The notes: generated by a model from the letters alone, not told the origin. Positions 42,210-51,466 are shown, counted from the stretch's first letter. The stretch is 64,000 nt of DNA from Aliidongia dinghuensis (GCF_014643535.1 NZ_BMJQ01000020.1:1-64000), one strand, 5' to 3'. Program-made: numbers and translations.

Positions 42210-43145
42210 GTCCGCCTCCTTGGACACATCCTTCAGCCACTGGATGAATTGTTCCACGCCTGCTTTTTTCCGGCGACGCCTCGGAACGACGACGAAGTAG
42301 GCGTTGCGCGTGCTTATCGACGCGTTGGTAAGTCGAACCAGGCGATTTTGCGCCAACAGGTCCTCGACAAGGCGCTTCCATCCGAGCGCGATGCCCTCGC
42401 CACTGAGGGCGACATGGATAGCCTCCGTATAGAAGCTGCAATGCATGCCCCGCGGCCGCTGCGGGGCCTCGACCGAAAACGCCGCAAGCCATTCGTTCCA
42501 TCCGGTCCAGGTCGGATCGGTGACGTCATAGGTGATGAGGGGGTAGCGGATCAGTTCCTCAGGCGTCTCGACCTTGCCAACCTCGCGAGCAAACTCCGGG
42601 CTGCAGATCGGAAAGATCTCGTCGTCGAATAGAAACTCGGCCACGCCATCGGGCCAGACGCCGCTGCCGAACCTGATGGTCAGGTCCGCGTCCCCGCTGT
42701 CGATGTTGACCGCCATATCCTGGCTCACGATCCGCAGCTTGATCTGCGGATGCAGGCGCGAAAACCTGGATATCCGCGGCAGCAGCCAGAACTGGGTGAA
42801 GGCCACGGTCGCCGAAATCGTGACTTCGTCCCCGGACGAGCCCTTCGCGATTTCGGCGACCGTGTCGGCGATCTGATTGAACGCGTTCGAGGTGGAGGAA
42901 GCGAGCAGCTTGCCGCTCTCCGTCAGCTCGACCCTGCGATGAAGGCGCCGGAACAAGGGGGAGCCGAGGATCTCTTCGAGCGCGTGGATCTGCCGGCTGA
43001 TGGCCGCCTGGGTAATGCCTAGTTCATGCGCAGCATTGGTGAAGCTGGCCAGGCGAGCTGCCGCTTCAAACGCGGTGAGCGCCGTCAGGGGCGGCAGCTT
43101 CCGTCTCAGGCTTGCCAAGAGGCGGCGTCCTTCTGTTCCAAGCAC
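42204..43145 (-). CDS. LysR-type regulator, divergent from the Rieske demethylase
   Basis: A 313-residue LysR-family protein, GcvA-like. The helix-turn-helix region is in residues about 20-75 (FTNAAHELGITQAAISRQIHALEE, core GITQAAISRQIHALEE). The first codon is GTG at 43145; a TTG nine codons in, after a GAAGGA site, is an alternative. It is divergent from the GbcA-like gene, and the spacer has a LysR-style palindrome at 43158-43182, so it probably controls that operon. Its 3' end runs into the aminotransferase relic. Confidence 0.87.
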   Translation of the reverse strand: MLGTEGRRLLASLRRKLPPLTALTAFEAAARLASFTNAAHELGITQAAISRQIHALEEILGSPLFRRLHRRVELTESGKLLASSTSNAFNQIADTVAEIAKGSSGDEVTISATVAFTQFWLLPRISRFSRLHPQIKLRIVSQDMAVNIDSGDADLTIRFGSGVWPDGVAEFLFDDEIFPICSPEFAREVGKVETPEELIRYPLITYDVTDPTWTGWNEWLAAFSVEAPQRPRGMHCSFYTEAIHVALSGEGIALGWKRLVEDLLAQNRLVRLTNASISTRNAYFVVVPRRRRKKAGVEQFIQWLKDVSKEADG

Positions 43146-43157
43146 GTCGTGCGAGGA

Positions 43158-43182
43158 TTGACATTACACCAAATTATGTCAA
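43158..43182. promoter_or_regulatory. palindromic operator between LysR and the GbcA-like gene
   Basis: TTGACAT-N11-ATGTCAA, a perfect 7-bp inverted repeat of LysR geometry, 13 bp from the regulator start and 62 bp from the oxygenase start. Confidence 0.6.
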
Positions 43183-43243
43183 GGCGGCACATTTGTGGCG
43201 TTGAGCAGGGAGCGCTTGAGGCTCAATGATCTTGTGACAATCG

Positions 43244-44509
43244 ATGAGGCAAATGATGTCCCAGGTCGCTTCGCCCTCCATTTCCGCCCTGCTCGACGCC
43301 CGTTTGGCCGGTCATTCGCTGCCGCAGGGTCTCTATACGCGCCCGGATGTGTTCGAAGCCGATCTTGACGTGCTGTTCCGCAAGCACTGGATCTATGTCG
43401 GCCTGGAGTGCGACGTGCCCGAGCCGGGCGATGCGAGCGTGGTCGAGCTCGGAACGTCCAGCATCATTCTGCTGCGCGATGACGACGGCCAGATCCGGGT
43501 CGTGCACAACGTCTGCCGGCACCGCGGATCCCGGCTGCTGCCGCCCGGACCGTCGGTCGTATCGAAGCTCGTCTGCCCTTACCACCAGTGGACCTACGAG
43601 TTGAACGGCGAGCTCGTGCACGCGCCGCACATGGGCATCGACTTCGACAAAAGCTGCCGGAACCTGAAGCCGGTCACCTTCAGGTCGATCGGCGGCTTGA
43701 TCTACGTATGCCTCTCCGACAATCCGCCGGACGACATCGATCGCCTGGTCGAGGTGATGGAACGGCGCCTCGCCCCCTACGACATCCGCAATACCAAGAT
43801 CGCGTTCCAGACCGAGGTCATCGAACAGGGCAATTGGAAGCTGACGCTCGAGAATAATCGGGAGTGCTACCATTGCTCGTCGAACCACCCTGAACTTTGC
43901 GTGTCGTTCATCGACCTTGATTTCGGCTACGATCCGCAAAGCTTGAGCGAGGAAGACCGGGCAGATGCCGAAAGGCATCAGGCGCTTTATGCCGAGCGCA
44001 CCGAGCGCTGGGAGGCCGAAGGCTACCCATCCGCCGCGGTCGAGCAATTGGTCGACTGCGCCACCAATTTCCGCACGCAGCGGCTGATCATCGCCGGCAA
44101 CGGTGAGTCCCAGACGCCGGACGCGACGGCGGCTTCGGCGAAGTTGCTGGGCTCGATGACGCGCAAGGATCTCGGCGACACCCACCTCTGGGGCCACAAT
44201 TGCTGGAACCACTTCATGGGCGACCACGCGGTGACATCGCTGGTCATTCCGCTGTCGGCCGACCGGACGCTGGTCCGCACCAAGTGGCTGGTCCACAAGG
44301 ACGCCGTCGAAGGCGTCGACTACGATCTTGAGAAGCTGACGAACGTCTGGATCGCCACGACCGACCAGGATTCCGAGCTGGTCGCGAGATCGCACGCCGG
44401 CATTACGGACCCCGCCTATGAGCCGGGGTGCTACTCGGCCTTCACGGAGGGGCATCTCGACAAGTTCTCGACCTGGTACATCGAGCGGATGCGCGCCCAT
44501 GGCTATTGA
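43244..44509 (+). CDS. Rieske N-demethylase oxygenase, GbcA/Stc2-like
   Basis: A 421-residue ring-hydroxylating-type oxygenase. The Rieske [2Fe-2S] ligands are in CRHRGS and CPYHQW near residues 87 and 108; the mononuclear iron site is in ENNRECYHCSSNHPEL near 203, the pattern of glycine betaine and stachydrine demethylases. Such enzymes remove a methyl group of a quaternary ammonium compound as formaldehyde. It overlaps its reductase by 11 bases. The gene neighbourhood (betaine ABC transporter, DgcA-like enzyme) supports an onium substrate; which one is not decided by sequence. Confidence 0.85.
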   Translation: MRQMMSQVASPSISALLDARLAGHSLPQGLYTRPDVFEADLDVLFRKHWIYVGLECDVPEPGDASVVELGTSSIILLRDDDGQIRVVHNVCRHRGSRLLPPGPSVVSKLVCPYHQWTYELNGELVHAPHMGIDFDKSCRNLKPVTFRSIGGLIYVCLSDNPPDDIDRLVEVMERRLAPYDIRNTKIAFQTEVIEQGNWKLTLENNRECYHCSSNHPELCVSFIDLDFGYDPQSLSEEDRADAERHQALYAERTERWEAEGYPSAAVEQLVDCATNFRTQRLIIAGNGESQTPDATAASAKLLGSMTRKDLGDTHLWGHNCWNHFMGDHAVTSLVIPLSADRTLVRTKWLVHKDAVEGVDYDLEKLTNVWIATTDQDSELVARSHAGITDPAYEPGCYSAFTEGHLDKFSTWYIERMRAHGY

Positions 44510-45587
44510 TGATCATCGGCCGGTCGACGCAACACGGCTGAAGGAGAACTGGGATCCGGAGCTCGACGATCGGCTATTGTGCGTCGACATCCACCAGGAG
44601 ACGCACGACGTGAAGACGTTCACGTTCGTCTCCCCGGCCGGCAAGCATTTCGACTTCCACGCCGGTCAATACTTCCTGTTCGACCTTGACCTTGGCGACG
44701 CGGTGGAGAGCCGGTGCTACAGCATCTCCTCTTCGCCCCATCGCAAGAACGCGATCTCGATCACGGTCAAGCGCGTGGCCGGCGGCAGGATCTCCAACTG
44801 GCTGCACGACACTCTCACGCCGAACGCCACGGTGCAGGCGAAGGGGCCGCTCGGCGCTTTCCTCCGGCCGAGCGGCGCCGGCCGAAAATTTCTGTTCCTG
44901 TCCGGCGGTTCGGGCATAACGCCCGTGATGTCGATCGCGCGCGACCTGGCCGACCTGGCCGAGCCCGCCGACGTGGTGTTCGTCCATGCGGCGCGGTCGC
45001 CGCGCGACATCATCTTCCGGGACGAGCTCGCGCTGCTGGCGAACCGGGTCAAGGGATTTCGCCTGTTCCTGCTGCCGGAAGACATCGTCGGCGAACGGTC
45101 CTGGCCGGGGCTCTCGGGCCGGATCTCGAAATCGTACGTCTCCCTTGCGGTTCCCGACGTCGCCGAACGGATCGTCATGTGCTGCGGACCGGCACCGTTC
45201 ATGAAGGCCGCGCGCGACATCGTCGCGGAATTAGGCGTGCCGGCAGCGAATTATCTTCAGGAGAGCTTCGACGAGCCGCCGCTCGAGGACGCCCCCATCA
45301 AGGATGATGGGGGGCCGGAGACGCAATCGTTCCGGGTCGATTTCGCGAAGCAGGCCCGCACGATCGAGGTCCCCGCCGGGCAGACCGTGCTCTCCCACGC
45401 GAAACGGCAGGGGATCAGACTTCCGTCGTCCTGCGCGAACGGGCTGTGCGGCACGTGCAAGTCAAAGCTGGTCAGCGGCACCGTCGATATGCACCACAAC
45501 GGCGGCATACGGCAGCGGGAAATCGATGCCGGATGGTTCCTGCCCTGCTGCTCGAAACCCTTGAGCGACCTGGTAGTCGACCGGTAG
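44499..45587 (+). CDS. ferredoxin-type reductase of the Rieske demethylase, GbcB-like
   Basis: A 362-residue reductase. The FAD domain (about 30-130) has ESRCYSISSSP (the R-x-Y-S motif), the NAD domain (130-250) has FLSGGSGITPVMS, and a plant-type [2Fe-2S] domain at the C-terminus has CANGLCGTCKSKL near 320 with a last cysteine in PCCSKPL. It passes electrons from NAD(P)H to the oxygenase encoded just upstream. The ATG at 44499 overlaps the oxygenase gene. Confidence 0.88.
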   Translation: MAIDDHRPVDATRLKENWDPELDDRLLCVDIHQETHDVKTFTFVSPAGKHFDFHAGQYFLFDLDLGDAVESRCYSISSSPHRKNAISITVKRVAGGRISNWLHDTLTPNATVQAKGPLGAFLRPSGAGRKFLFLSGGSGITPVMSIARDLADLAEPADVVFVHAARSPRDIIFRDELALLANRVKGFRLFLLPEDIVGERSWPGLSGRISKSYVSLAVPDVAERIVMCCGPAPFMKAARDIVAELGVPAANYLQESFDEPPLEDAPIKDDGGPETQSFRVDFAKQARTIEVPAGQTVLSHAKRQGIRLPSSCANGLCGTCKSKLVSGTVDMHHNGGIRQREIDAGWFLPCCSKPLSDLVVDR

Positions 45588-45668
45588 CAGCCGCGTGCCC
45601 GTCATAAACCGCGCTCGGCGCCGGACGCCCTAGCCGCCGATCCGTTGGATAAGGTCACGCTTCGTTCC

Positions 45669-46133
45669 TCATTTGATGAGGCGCGGATCGGGAACGAGCC
45701 CGCCCTTTTTGATCTCGCCGAAAACGAAATGCGTTTCCCAACCGCCGATTCCCGGCAATTCCGATAGTTTTTCACGCACGAATTGCTCGTAAGTGTCGAG
45801 CGAGATGCTGAAGACCTGAAGGATATAATCCTGTGCGCCGGACATCAGGTAGCAGGCCGTAATTTCCTCTGTGCGCCGCACGGCTTCCTCGAAAAGCGTC
45901 ATCGAATTCTTCTGCGAAGCCAGGCGGACCGTAATGAAAGCCATGATCGGCATGCCGAGCGCGCGGTGGCTGATGCGCGCTGAATAGCCGTCGATGATGC
46001 CTGAAGCTTCGAGCATCCGCACGCGCCGATGGCATGGCGACGGCGAAAGGTTGACCTTTTCGCTCAGCTCCTGATTGGTCAGGCGGCCATCGGCCTGCAA
46101 GGCTCGAATGATCTTGGAATCTATTCCATCCAT
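45669..46133 (-). CDS. Lrp/AsnC-family regulator
   Basis: A 154-residue regulator with an N-terminal helix-turn-helix (residues 2-60: DSKIIRALQADGRLTNQELSEKVNLSPSPCHRRVR, core LSPSPCHRRV) and a C-terminal ligand-binding (RAM) domain. ATG 46133 with AAGGA upstream is preferred over an upstream TTG. It is divergent from the PatB-like gene, and a long inverted repeat overlaps its own start codon. Lrp proteins bind amino acids; the ligand here may be the substrate of the PatB-like enzyme. Confidence 0.9.
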   Translation of the reverse strand: MDGIDSKIIRALQADGRLTNQELSEKVNLSPSPCHRRVRMLEASGIIDGYSARISHRALGMPIMAFITVRLASQKNSMTLFEEAVRRTEEITACYLMSGAQDYILQVFSISLDTYEQFVREKLSELPGIGGWETHFVFGEIKKGGLVPDPRLIK

Positions 46134-46173
46134 TTCTGTTATCCTTAGCAAACCCTGCTAATGATAACAGAAA
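46133..46173. promoter_or_regulatory. 18-bp inverted repeat operator of the Lrp/patB pair
   Basis: Left arm 46133-46150 (TTTCTGTTATCCTTAGCA), 5-base spacer, right arm 46156-46173 (TGCTAATGATAACAGAAA): 17 of 18 bases are symmetric. It begins in the lrp start codon, so binding should shut off lrp; the patB side is 102 bp away. Confidence 0.75.
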
Positions 46174-46275
46174 TTGGCTCAAACATTGGCAAGTTTTGCA
46201 GCCATTTTGTTGATATATACCAGCCGCTTCTTTGGTGCCTAACGGCACAACGCATCAGGCAGAGGGCGGCAACCA

Positions 46276-47541
46276 ATGGTCCATGATTTCGATCGCAAGA
46301 TCGATCGACGCACGACGAATGCCCTGGCTATCGAGGGCTATCAGGCTTACCTGTTCGGCGCGGATGCGCCGAGCGAGGTTCGCGAAGATCTCGTCTCCAT
46401 GTGGGTCGCCGACATGCAGTTCGCCGCCCCGCCTTCGGCGATAGAGGCGATGGCCGCGCGGCTGGAGCATCCGATCTTCGGCTACACGATGAATTTCGAC
46501 GATGCGCTCTTCAATGCGTTCGGCGCATGGTGCGCCCGGCGCTATGACTGGGTCATCAGGCGCGAAGAGATGGAGCTGTCGCTCGGGGTGATTCCAGCGC
46601 TGTTCGACCTCATCGATTGCGCCTGTGCGCCCGACGAGAAAGTGCTAACCCTCACCCCCGCCTACGGCTATTTCAGACGCGCGGCCGACCATCACGGGCG
46701 TGAGTTCGTGACCTCGAAGCTCTTGAGGGACGGGGTCGACGTCCGCGTCGATTTCGCGGATTTCGAGGCGAAGGCTCGCGATCCCAAGGTACGCCTGTTC
46801 TTCCTGTGCCATCCGCACAACCCGACCGGCCGCATCTGGGGCGAGGACGAACTGCGGCGAATGGGCGAGATCTGCCTCGCCAACGATGTCTTGATCGTTT
46901 CGGACGAGATCCATTGTGATCTGCTGCGCAGCGGGCTGCGCCATGTGCCGATCGCGAAGCTTTTCCCGGGCGCGAAGGGGATCGTTACCTGCATGGCCGC
47001 GAGCAAGACGTTCAATCTCGCGGGAATGATGATGGCAACGATCATCATTCCTGACCCCGATCTGCGCGCGATTTGGCGCAAGCGCCACTATCCCCTGGTC
47101 AGTCCGATGGGGCTTGCTGCCGCGACCGGCGCCTATCGCGGCGGCGGCGAATGGCTCGATCAGCTGCGTCTCTATCTCGACGAAAACTTCTCGCTGCTCT
47201 CGCGGGTCCTGGCCGAGCGCCTGCCCCGCGCCCGTTTCCGGATTCCGGGAGCGACCTATCTCGCCTGGGTCGATCTGTCCGCCTACTTCCCGGCTGAAAT
47301 AAATCTCACGCGCCTTTTCCTCGACGAGGCCGGCGTGATCCTCGAAGGCGGCGAGATGTTCATCGAGAATGGCGAAGGCATGGTTCGCCTCAATCTGGCC
47401 TGTCCTCGCGCCGAGCTGAAAGTTGCGCTCGACAGGATCTGCACGGCGGTCGCGTCGAAATATACCGGCTCTCCCGAAGAGCCGACCGATGAACCGTTGG
47501 CACCCCTGCGGCTCGACCGAAGCGTGCTCGACATGGCTTGA
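46276..47541 (+). CDS. PatB/MalY-type PLP enzyme (C-S lyase/aminotransferase fold)
   Basis: A 421-residue PLP enzyme of the PatB/MalY family, whose members mostly cleave the C-S bond of cystathionine-like compounds. The PLP lysine is in AASKTFNLAGM near 240, and the family stretch LFFLCHPHNPTGR is near 180. It is somewhat longer than usual (about 390) because of a C-terminal tail of 20-30 residues. It is divergent from an Lrp gene and convergent with proV. A C-S lyase between a Rieske demethylase and DMSP-lyase-like genes is suggestive of sulfur-containing substrates, but this is inference. Confidence 0.85.
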   Translation: MVHDFDRKIDRRTTNALAIEGYQAYLFGADAPSEVREDLVSMWVADMQFAAPPSAIEAMAARLEHPIFGYTMNFDDALFNAFGAWCARRYDWVIRREEMELSLGVIPALFDLIDCACAPDEKVLTLTPAYGYFRRAADHHGREFVTSKLLRDGVDVRVDFADFEAKARDPKVRLFFLCHPHNPTGRIWGEDELRRMGEICLANDVLIVSDEIHCDLLRSGLRHVPIAKLFPGAKGIVTCMAASKTFNLAGMMMATIIIPDPDLRAIWRKRHYPLVSPMGLAAATGAYRGGGEWLDQLRLYLDENFSLLSRVLAERLPRARFRIPGATYLAWVDLSAYFPAEINLTRLFLDEAGVILEGGEMFIENGEGMVRLNLACPRAELKVALDRICTAVASKYTGSPEEPTDEPLAPLRLDRSVLDMA

Positions 47542-47556
47542 CCGTCGGCTGCACCC

Positions 47557-48600
47557 TCAAGGCCGCGTGACGACGGCGCCGGCAAGCTGGCGCAGATTGA
47601 CGGTCCCCACGGCTTCGCCTGACGGGCTGACGACCGCTACGTCCGTGACGGGCTCGTAGGCTGCCACACGGATGGCGTCCTCGAGCGTCGTGCCGCATGC
47701 GATACTCGCGCCGTTGGGCCGGTAGCCGGGCTCAACCGGCGACATGACGGCATCGACGCGGATGACGCGGCCGCGGTTCACCTCCTTGACGAAGTTGGCG
47801 ATATAGTCGTCGGCCGGGTTCAGGACGATGTCCTGGCTGGTGCCCTGCTGGATGACCTCGCCGTCGCGCAGGATGGCGATCTTGTCCCCGAGCCTCAGCG
47901 CCTCGTCGAGGTCGTGCGTGATGAAGACGATGGTCTTCCTGATCTCCTTCTGGAGGCCGAGGAGAACCTGCTGCATGTCCATGCGGATCAACGGATCGAG
48001 CGCCGAGAAGGCCTCGTCCATCAACAGGATCGGCGCATCGTTGGCGAGAGCCCGCGCCAGGCCGACGCGCTGCTGCATGCCGCCGGACAGCTGGTTCGGA
48101 TAGCTGCGCTCGAAGCCGGTGAGGCCGACCCGCTCGATCCAGTGCATGGCCGCCTCGACCTGCTTGGCGCGCGGCACGCCCTGCATTTCGAGGCCGTAGA
48201 CGGCGTTGTCCAGCACATTGCGGTGGGGCAGCAGCGCAAACTTCTGGAACACCATGGCCGTCTTGTGGCGGCGGAACTCGCGCAACTCGCGCGGCCCCAT
48301 CTTCACGACATCCTCCCCGCCGATCAGGACCTCGCCGGCCGTCGGGTCGATGAGCCGATTGATATGGCGGATCAGTGTCGACTTGCCCGAGCCGGACAGG
48401 CCCATGATGACCTGAATGTCCCCCGCCGCCATGGAGATGTTGATGTTGCGCAGGCCAAGCACGTGGCCATGGCGCTGGAGCATCTCAGTTTTCGACATGC
48501 CCTGCTCGGCGAGTGCCACCATGCCCCGGGCGTCGGGCCCGAAGATCTTCGAGAGATGCCTGATCTCGATACCATGGTGATTAGTGCGTCCGTCAACCAT
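47557..48600 (-). CDS. proV: glycine betaine/proline-type ABC transporter ATPase ProV
   Basis: A 347-residue ABC ATPase of the quaternary ammonium compound family. Walker A is GLSGSGKST near residue 70, the signature LSGGMQQR near 170, Walker B LLMDEAFSALDP near 192. A C-terminal CBS-like half (about 285-347) may sense ionic strength or nucleotide. The start overlaps the permease stop by 8 bases. With proW and proX it imports betaine-like onium compounds. Confidence 0.92.
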   Translation of the reverse strand: MVDGRTNHHGIEIRHLSKIFGPDARGMVALAEQGMSKTEMLQRHGHVLGLRNINISMAAGDIQVIMGLSGSGKSTLIRHINRLIDPTAGEVLIGGEDVVKMGPRELREFRRHKTAMVFQKFALLPHRNVLDNAVYGLEMQGVPRAKQVEAAMHWIERVGLTGFERSYPNQLSGGMQQRVGLARALANDAPILLMDEAFSALDPLIRMDMQQVLLGLQKEIRKTIVFITHDLDEALRLGDKIAILRDGEVIQQGTSQDIVLNPADDYIANFVKEVNRGRVIRVDAVMSPVEPGYRPNGASIACGTTLEDAIRVAAYEPVTDVAVVSPSGEAVGTVNLRQLAGAVVTRP

Positions 48601-49480
48601 GGACGACCTCCCGGTGCTTCTGGAGCCGGCGGCCGTAGGCCTGGCTCACGCGATCGAAGATGATGGCGATGCCGACGATGGCGAGGCCGTTGAAGACACC
48701 GAGCGTGAAGTACTGGTTGGCGATGGCCTTCAGCACCGGTTGTCCCAGTCCCTGGACGCCGATCATCGAGGCAACCACGACCATCGCGAGCGCCATCATG
48801 ATCGTCTGGTTGATCCCCGCCATGATCGTGGGCAGGGCGAGCGGCAGCTGGACGTTCAGAAGCTTCTGCCAGCTCGAGGAGCCAAAGGCGTCGGAAGCCT
48901 CGAGGATGTCTCTGTCGACCAGACGGATGCCGAGGTTCGTCAACCGGATCATCGGCGGCACGGCATAGATCACGACGGCGATCAGGCCTGGGACCTTGCC
49001 GATGCCGAGCAGCATGACGACCGGTATCAGATAGACGAAGCTCGGCATGGTCTGCATGACGTCGAGGATCGGATTGACGAGCTTCTGAAAGCGGTCGGAC
49101 CGGGACATCAGGATGCCGATCGGCAGGCCCAACACGATCGACAGCACGGTGCAGACGAAGATCATCGAGATCGTCCGCATCGTGTCGTCCCACATGTCGA
49201 AGAAGCCGATGGTCAGCAACGTGATGAGGCACCCCAGCACCACCTTCAGGCTTCGGCTCGCCAGCCACGCGATCGCGAGGATGATGAGCGTAATGATCGG
49301 CCAGGGCGTCTGCGTCATGAACTGGTCGGCCAGTATCAGGAACTTCTGCAATGGCGAAAAGAAGCCGTCGATTGCATCGCCATTTGCGCGCGTGAACGCG
49401 CGGAACCCTGCGTCGATCATCTTCTTCAGATTGCGAAGAGCGTCGTCGTCCATATGCGGAAACTTGAAAAACCAGTCCAT
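48593..49480 (-). CDS. proW: glycine betaine/proline-type ABC transporter permease ProW
   Basis: A 295-residue permease with about six to seven membrane helices and the EAA-like loop (DILEASDAFGSSSWQKLLNVQLP, core AFGSSSWQKLLNVQLP) near residue 205. The N-terminal 60 residues are a hydrophilic region facing the cytoplasm, as in ProW. It lies between proX (94 bp) and proV (overlap). Confidence 0.92.
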   Translation of the reverse strand: MDWFFKFPHMDDDALRNLKKMIDAGFRAFTRANGDAIDGFFSPLQKFLILADQFMTQTPWPIITLIILAIAWLASRSLKVVLGCLITLLTIGFFDMWDDTMRTISMIFVCTVLSIVLGLPIGILMSRSDRFQKLVNPILDVMQTMPSFVYLIPVVMLLGIGKVPGLIAVVIYAVPPMIRLTNLGIRLVDRDILEASDAFGSSSWQKLLNVQLPLALPTIMAGINQTIMMALAMVVVASMIGVQGLGQPVLKAIANQYFTLGVFNGLAIVGIAIIFDRVSQAYGRRLQKHREVVHG

Positions 49481-49574
49481 GCCGCGCCCCTGTTGAGAGA
49501 AGCCGACCCATCCGCAATTATTTTATTTTTTTGCTGTCGCGGCGCGTTTCCGGCGCGCCGCGACTTGGATTGGG

Positions 49575-50576
49575 TCAGAGTGCCGCTTTGATCTTCTTTG
49601 CCGCGTCCGGGGAAACCCATTTCGCCCAGATGTCGGGATTTTCCTTGAAGAAGTGTTTGGCACCTTCTTCGCCGCTCGCCTGATTGTCCGTCATCCAGGA
49701 CATCAGCGCGTTGACGGTGGCATTGCTCCAGGCCCGCTTCTTCAGGTAGTCCATGACCGACGGGTTGACGCGCTCCGAGAAGGTCTTGGAAACCAGCGTA
49801 TAGACATGGTCGACGGGCCAGGCATTCGGCTTCGGATCCGGGCAGCTGGCGACGGTGTTGCAGCGCTTCCACTCGGCAGCGTCGTGGGGCACGCCGGCGT
49901 CAAGTTTCACCATCGGATATTTGCCGAGCAGTGCCGTCGGCGACCAGTAGTATCCGACCCAGGCCTGCTTGCGTTCGTAGGCCTTCGCAATGGAGCCGTC
50001 GAGGCCGGCGGCGGAGCCCGTATCGACCAGGTCGAAGCCGGCGTTCTCGGCGGCGAAGGCCTTGTACAATTGTGCCGTCACCACGGTCCCGCCCCAGCCC
50101 TGCGGGCCGTTGAAGATGGCGCCCTTGCCGGCGTGTTCGGGATCCGGGAAAAGCTCCGGGTGCTTCAGCACGTCGCCGATCGTCTTCAGATCCGGATGTG
50201 CGTCGGCGACATATTTGGGGATCCACCAGCCTTGGACACCGCCGTCAGGCAGGGCTGTCGCGGCCGTGACCAGCTTGCCTTCGTCCATGCCGTGCTTGAC
50301 GACGTCCGGCAGCAGGTCGATCCAAGCCTCGGGTGCGACATCAGGCTGGCCCTTCTCGGCCATGGAGGTAATCGTCGGCACGGTATCGCCGATGGTGACT
50401 TCGGCATCGCAGCCGTAGCCGTTGCTGAGGACGAACTTGTCGATGGCCGACAGGACTTCGGCACTTTGCCAATTCATGCTGGCGATTGTGACGTGACCAC
50501 AGTCAGCGGCATGAGCGGCGGATGTACCGACCAGGAATGCGGACGCCAGACAAGTCGACGCAATTAGTCGCTTCAT
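49575..50576 (-). CDS. proX: onium-compound ABC transporter substrate-binding protein ProX
   Basis: A 333-residue periplasmic binding protein of the OpuAC family. Signal peptide MKRLIASTCLASAFLVGTSAAHA with cleavage before ADCGHV. Three conserved tryptophans typical of the quaternary-ammonium box occur in MNWQSAEV, GVQGWWIP and GYYWSPTALL. The ATG at 50576 is chosen because it starts the signal peptide; upstream codons come from duplicated leader sequence. Ligand may be glycine betaine, proline betaine or DMSP; sequence alone does not tell. Confidence 0.9.
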   Translation of the reverse strand: MKRLIASTCLASAFLVGTSAAHAADCGHVTIASMNWQSAEVLSAIDKFVLSNGYGCDAEVTIGDTVPTITSMAEKGQPDVAPEAWIDLLPDVVKHGMDEGKLVTAATALPDGGVQGWWIPKYVADAHPDLKTIGDVLKHPELFPDPEHAGKGAIFNGPQGWGGTVVTAQLYKAFAAENAGFDLVDTGSAAGLDGSIAKAYERKQAWVGYYWSPTALLGKYPMVKLDAGVPHDAAEWKRCNTVASCPDPKPNAWPVDHVYTLVSKTFSERVNPSVMDYLKKRAWSNATVNALMSWMTDNQASGEEGAKHFFKENPDIWAKWVSPDAAKKIKAAL

Positions 50577-50578
50577 TC

Positions 50579-50614
50579 TAACTCTCCCTGTTGGGCTAAC
50601 TCTCCCTGTTGGGC
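50579..50614 (-). repeat. 18-bp tandem duplication of the proX ribosome binding site
   Basis: TAACTCTCCCTGTTGGGC occurs twice without a gap. On the coding strand each copy holds CAGGGAGAG, so the proX leader has two ribosome binding sites, the nearer one correctly spaced. Confidence 0.88.
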
Positions 50615-50665
50615 GGCATATTCTGCTTGGGCTGGGCACCGCCATTGCCAGCTTCGAGCGGTCGG

Positions 50666-51460
50666 TCAGGAGCTGTGCCCCAAAACCACCGATTTCTTGA
50701 GTGCCGCGGCAAGGCCTGCGGACACAGCCGCGTCGAAGCCGCCGGTTCGCATCGCTTCAATGGCGGCCGCGGTCGTTCCCCTGTAGTCGACAAAGCGGCC
50801 GACCGTTTCGGCGGGCTCCTCGCCGATTTGCTCGAAGAGATGCCCGGCCCCGATCACGATGGCGGTGACGCCTCGCCGGGCGACATCGGGGCTGATGCCG
50901 TGCGCGACGGCATCTTCGATCATGGCTGCGGCAAGGAGAGCCGGAAACGCGGGGCCCGAACCGGTGAGTCCGGTCAGATAGTCGAGATCAGCCTCATTCA
51001 CGACCTCATCCTCGGTCCCGCAAGCGTCGAAGATGCTGCGCACGATGGAGCGGTCGTGGCCGCTCACGCCAACCGAAGCAACCCACGGCGTATAGGATTT
51101 TCCGACTTCGGCTGCCGCGTTCGGCAAGGCGCGAACGACACGGTTCGCCTTGAATTGCTCGGACAATTGCCCGAGCCGGATGCCGGCCATGACGGATATG
51201 ACGAGCCTATCGCCGGCAACGACGGCCAGGGCCGGCCAGTCGGCCGGGCGCACCGAAACGATGACCACGTCCGAGCGGTCGACAAGCTCCTGATTGTCCC
51301 CTGTCCAGACGGCGCCTGGGAAACGCGCCGGCGGATCTCGCCGATAGGACAGCGTAAGCTGTTGCGGCGACGTGAGTTTTGCATTGAGGATCGACCGGAC
51401 GATGGCACCGCCGAGCCATCCGCCTCCACCGATCACGCCGATCCGCAATGCGCCGTTCAT
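50666..51460 (-). CDS. pyrroline-5-carboxylate reductase-like protein (ProC family)
   Basis: A 264-residue NAD(P)-binding reductase of the ProC family. The cofactor motif IGVIGGGGWLGGAI is at the N-terminus; the C-terminal helical domain has TGLTGSGPAFPALLAAAMIEDA near 162 (core GLTGSGPAF). It sits in a row with TetR and proXWV, not with general proline genes, so it may reduce a cyclic imine from a proline-betaine-like substrate; this is inference. ATG 51460 has GAGGA 8 bases upstream. That site is itself tandemly duplicated (51467-51494). Confidence 0.8.
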   Translation of the reverse strand: MNGALRIGVIGGGGWLGGAIVRSILNAKLTSPQQLTLSYRRDPPARFPGAVWTGDNQELVDRSDVVIVSVRPADWPALAVVAGDRLVISVMAGIRLGQLSEQFKANRVVRALPNAAAEVGKSYTPWVASVGVSGHDRSIVRSIFDACGTEDEVVNEADLDYLTGLTGSGPAFPALLAAAMIEDAVAHGISPDVARRGVTAIVIGAGHLFEQIGEEPAETVGRFVDYRGTTAAAIEAMRTGGFDAAVSAGLAAALKKSVVLGHSS

Positions 51461-51466
51461 CGCCGG

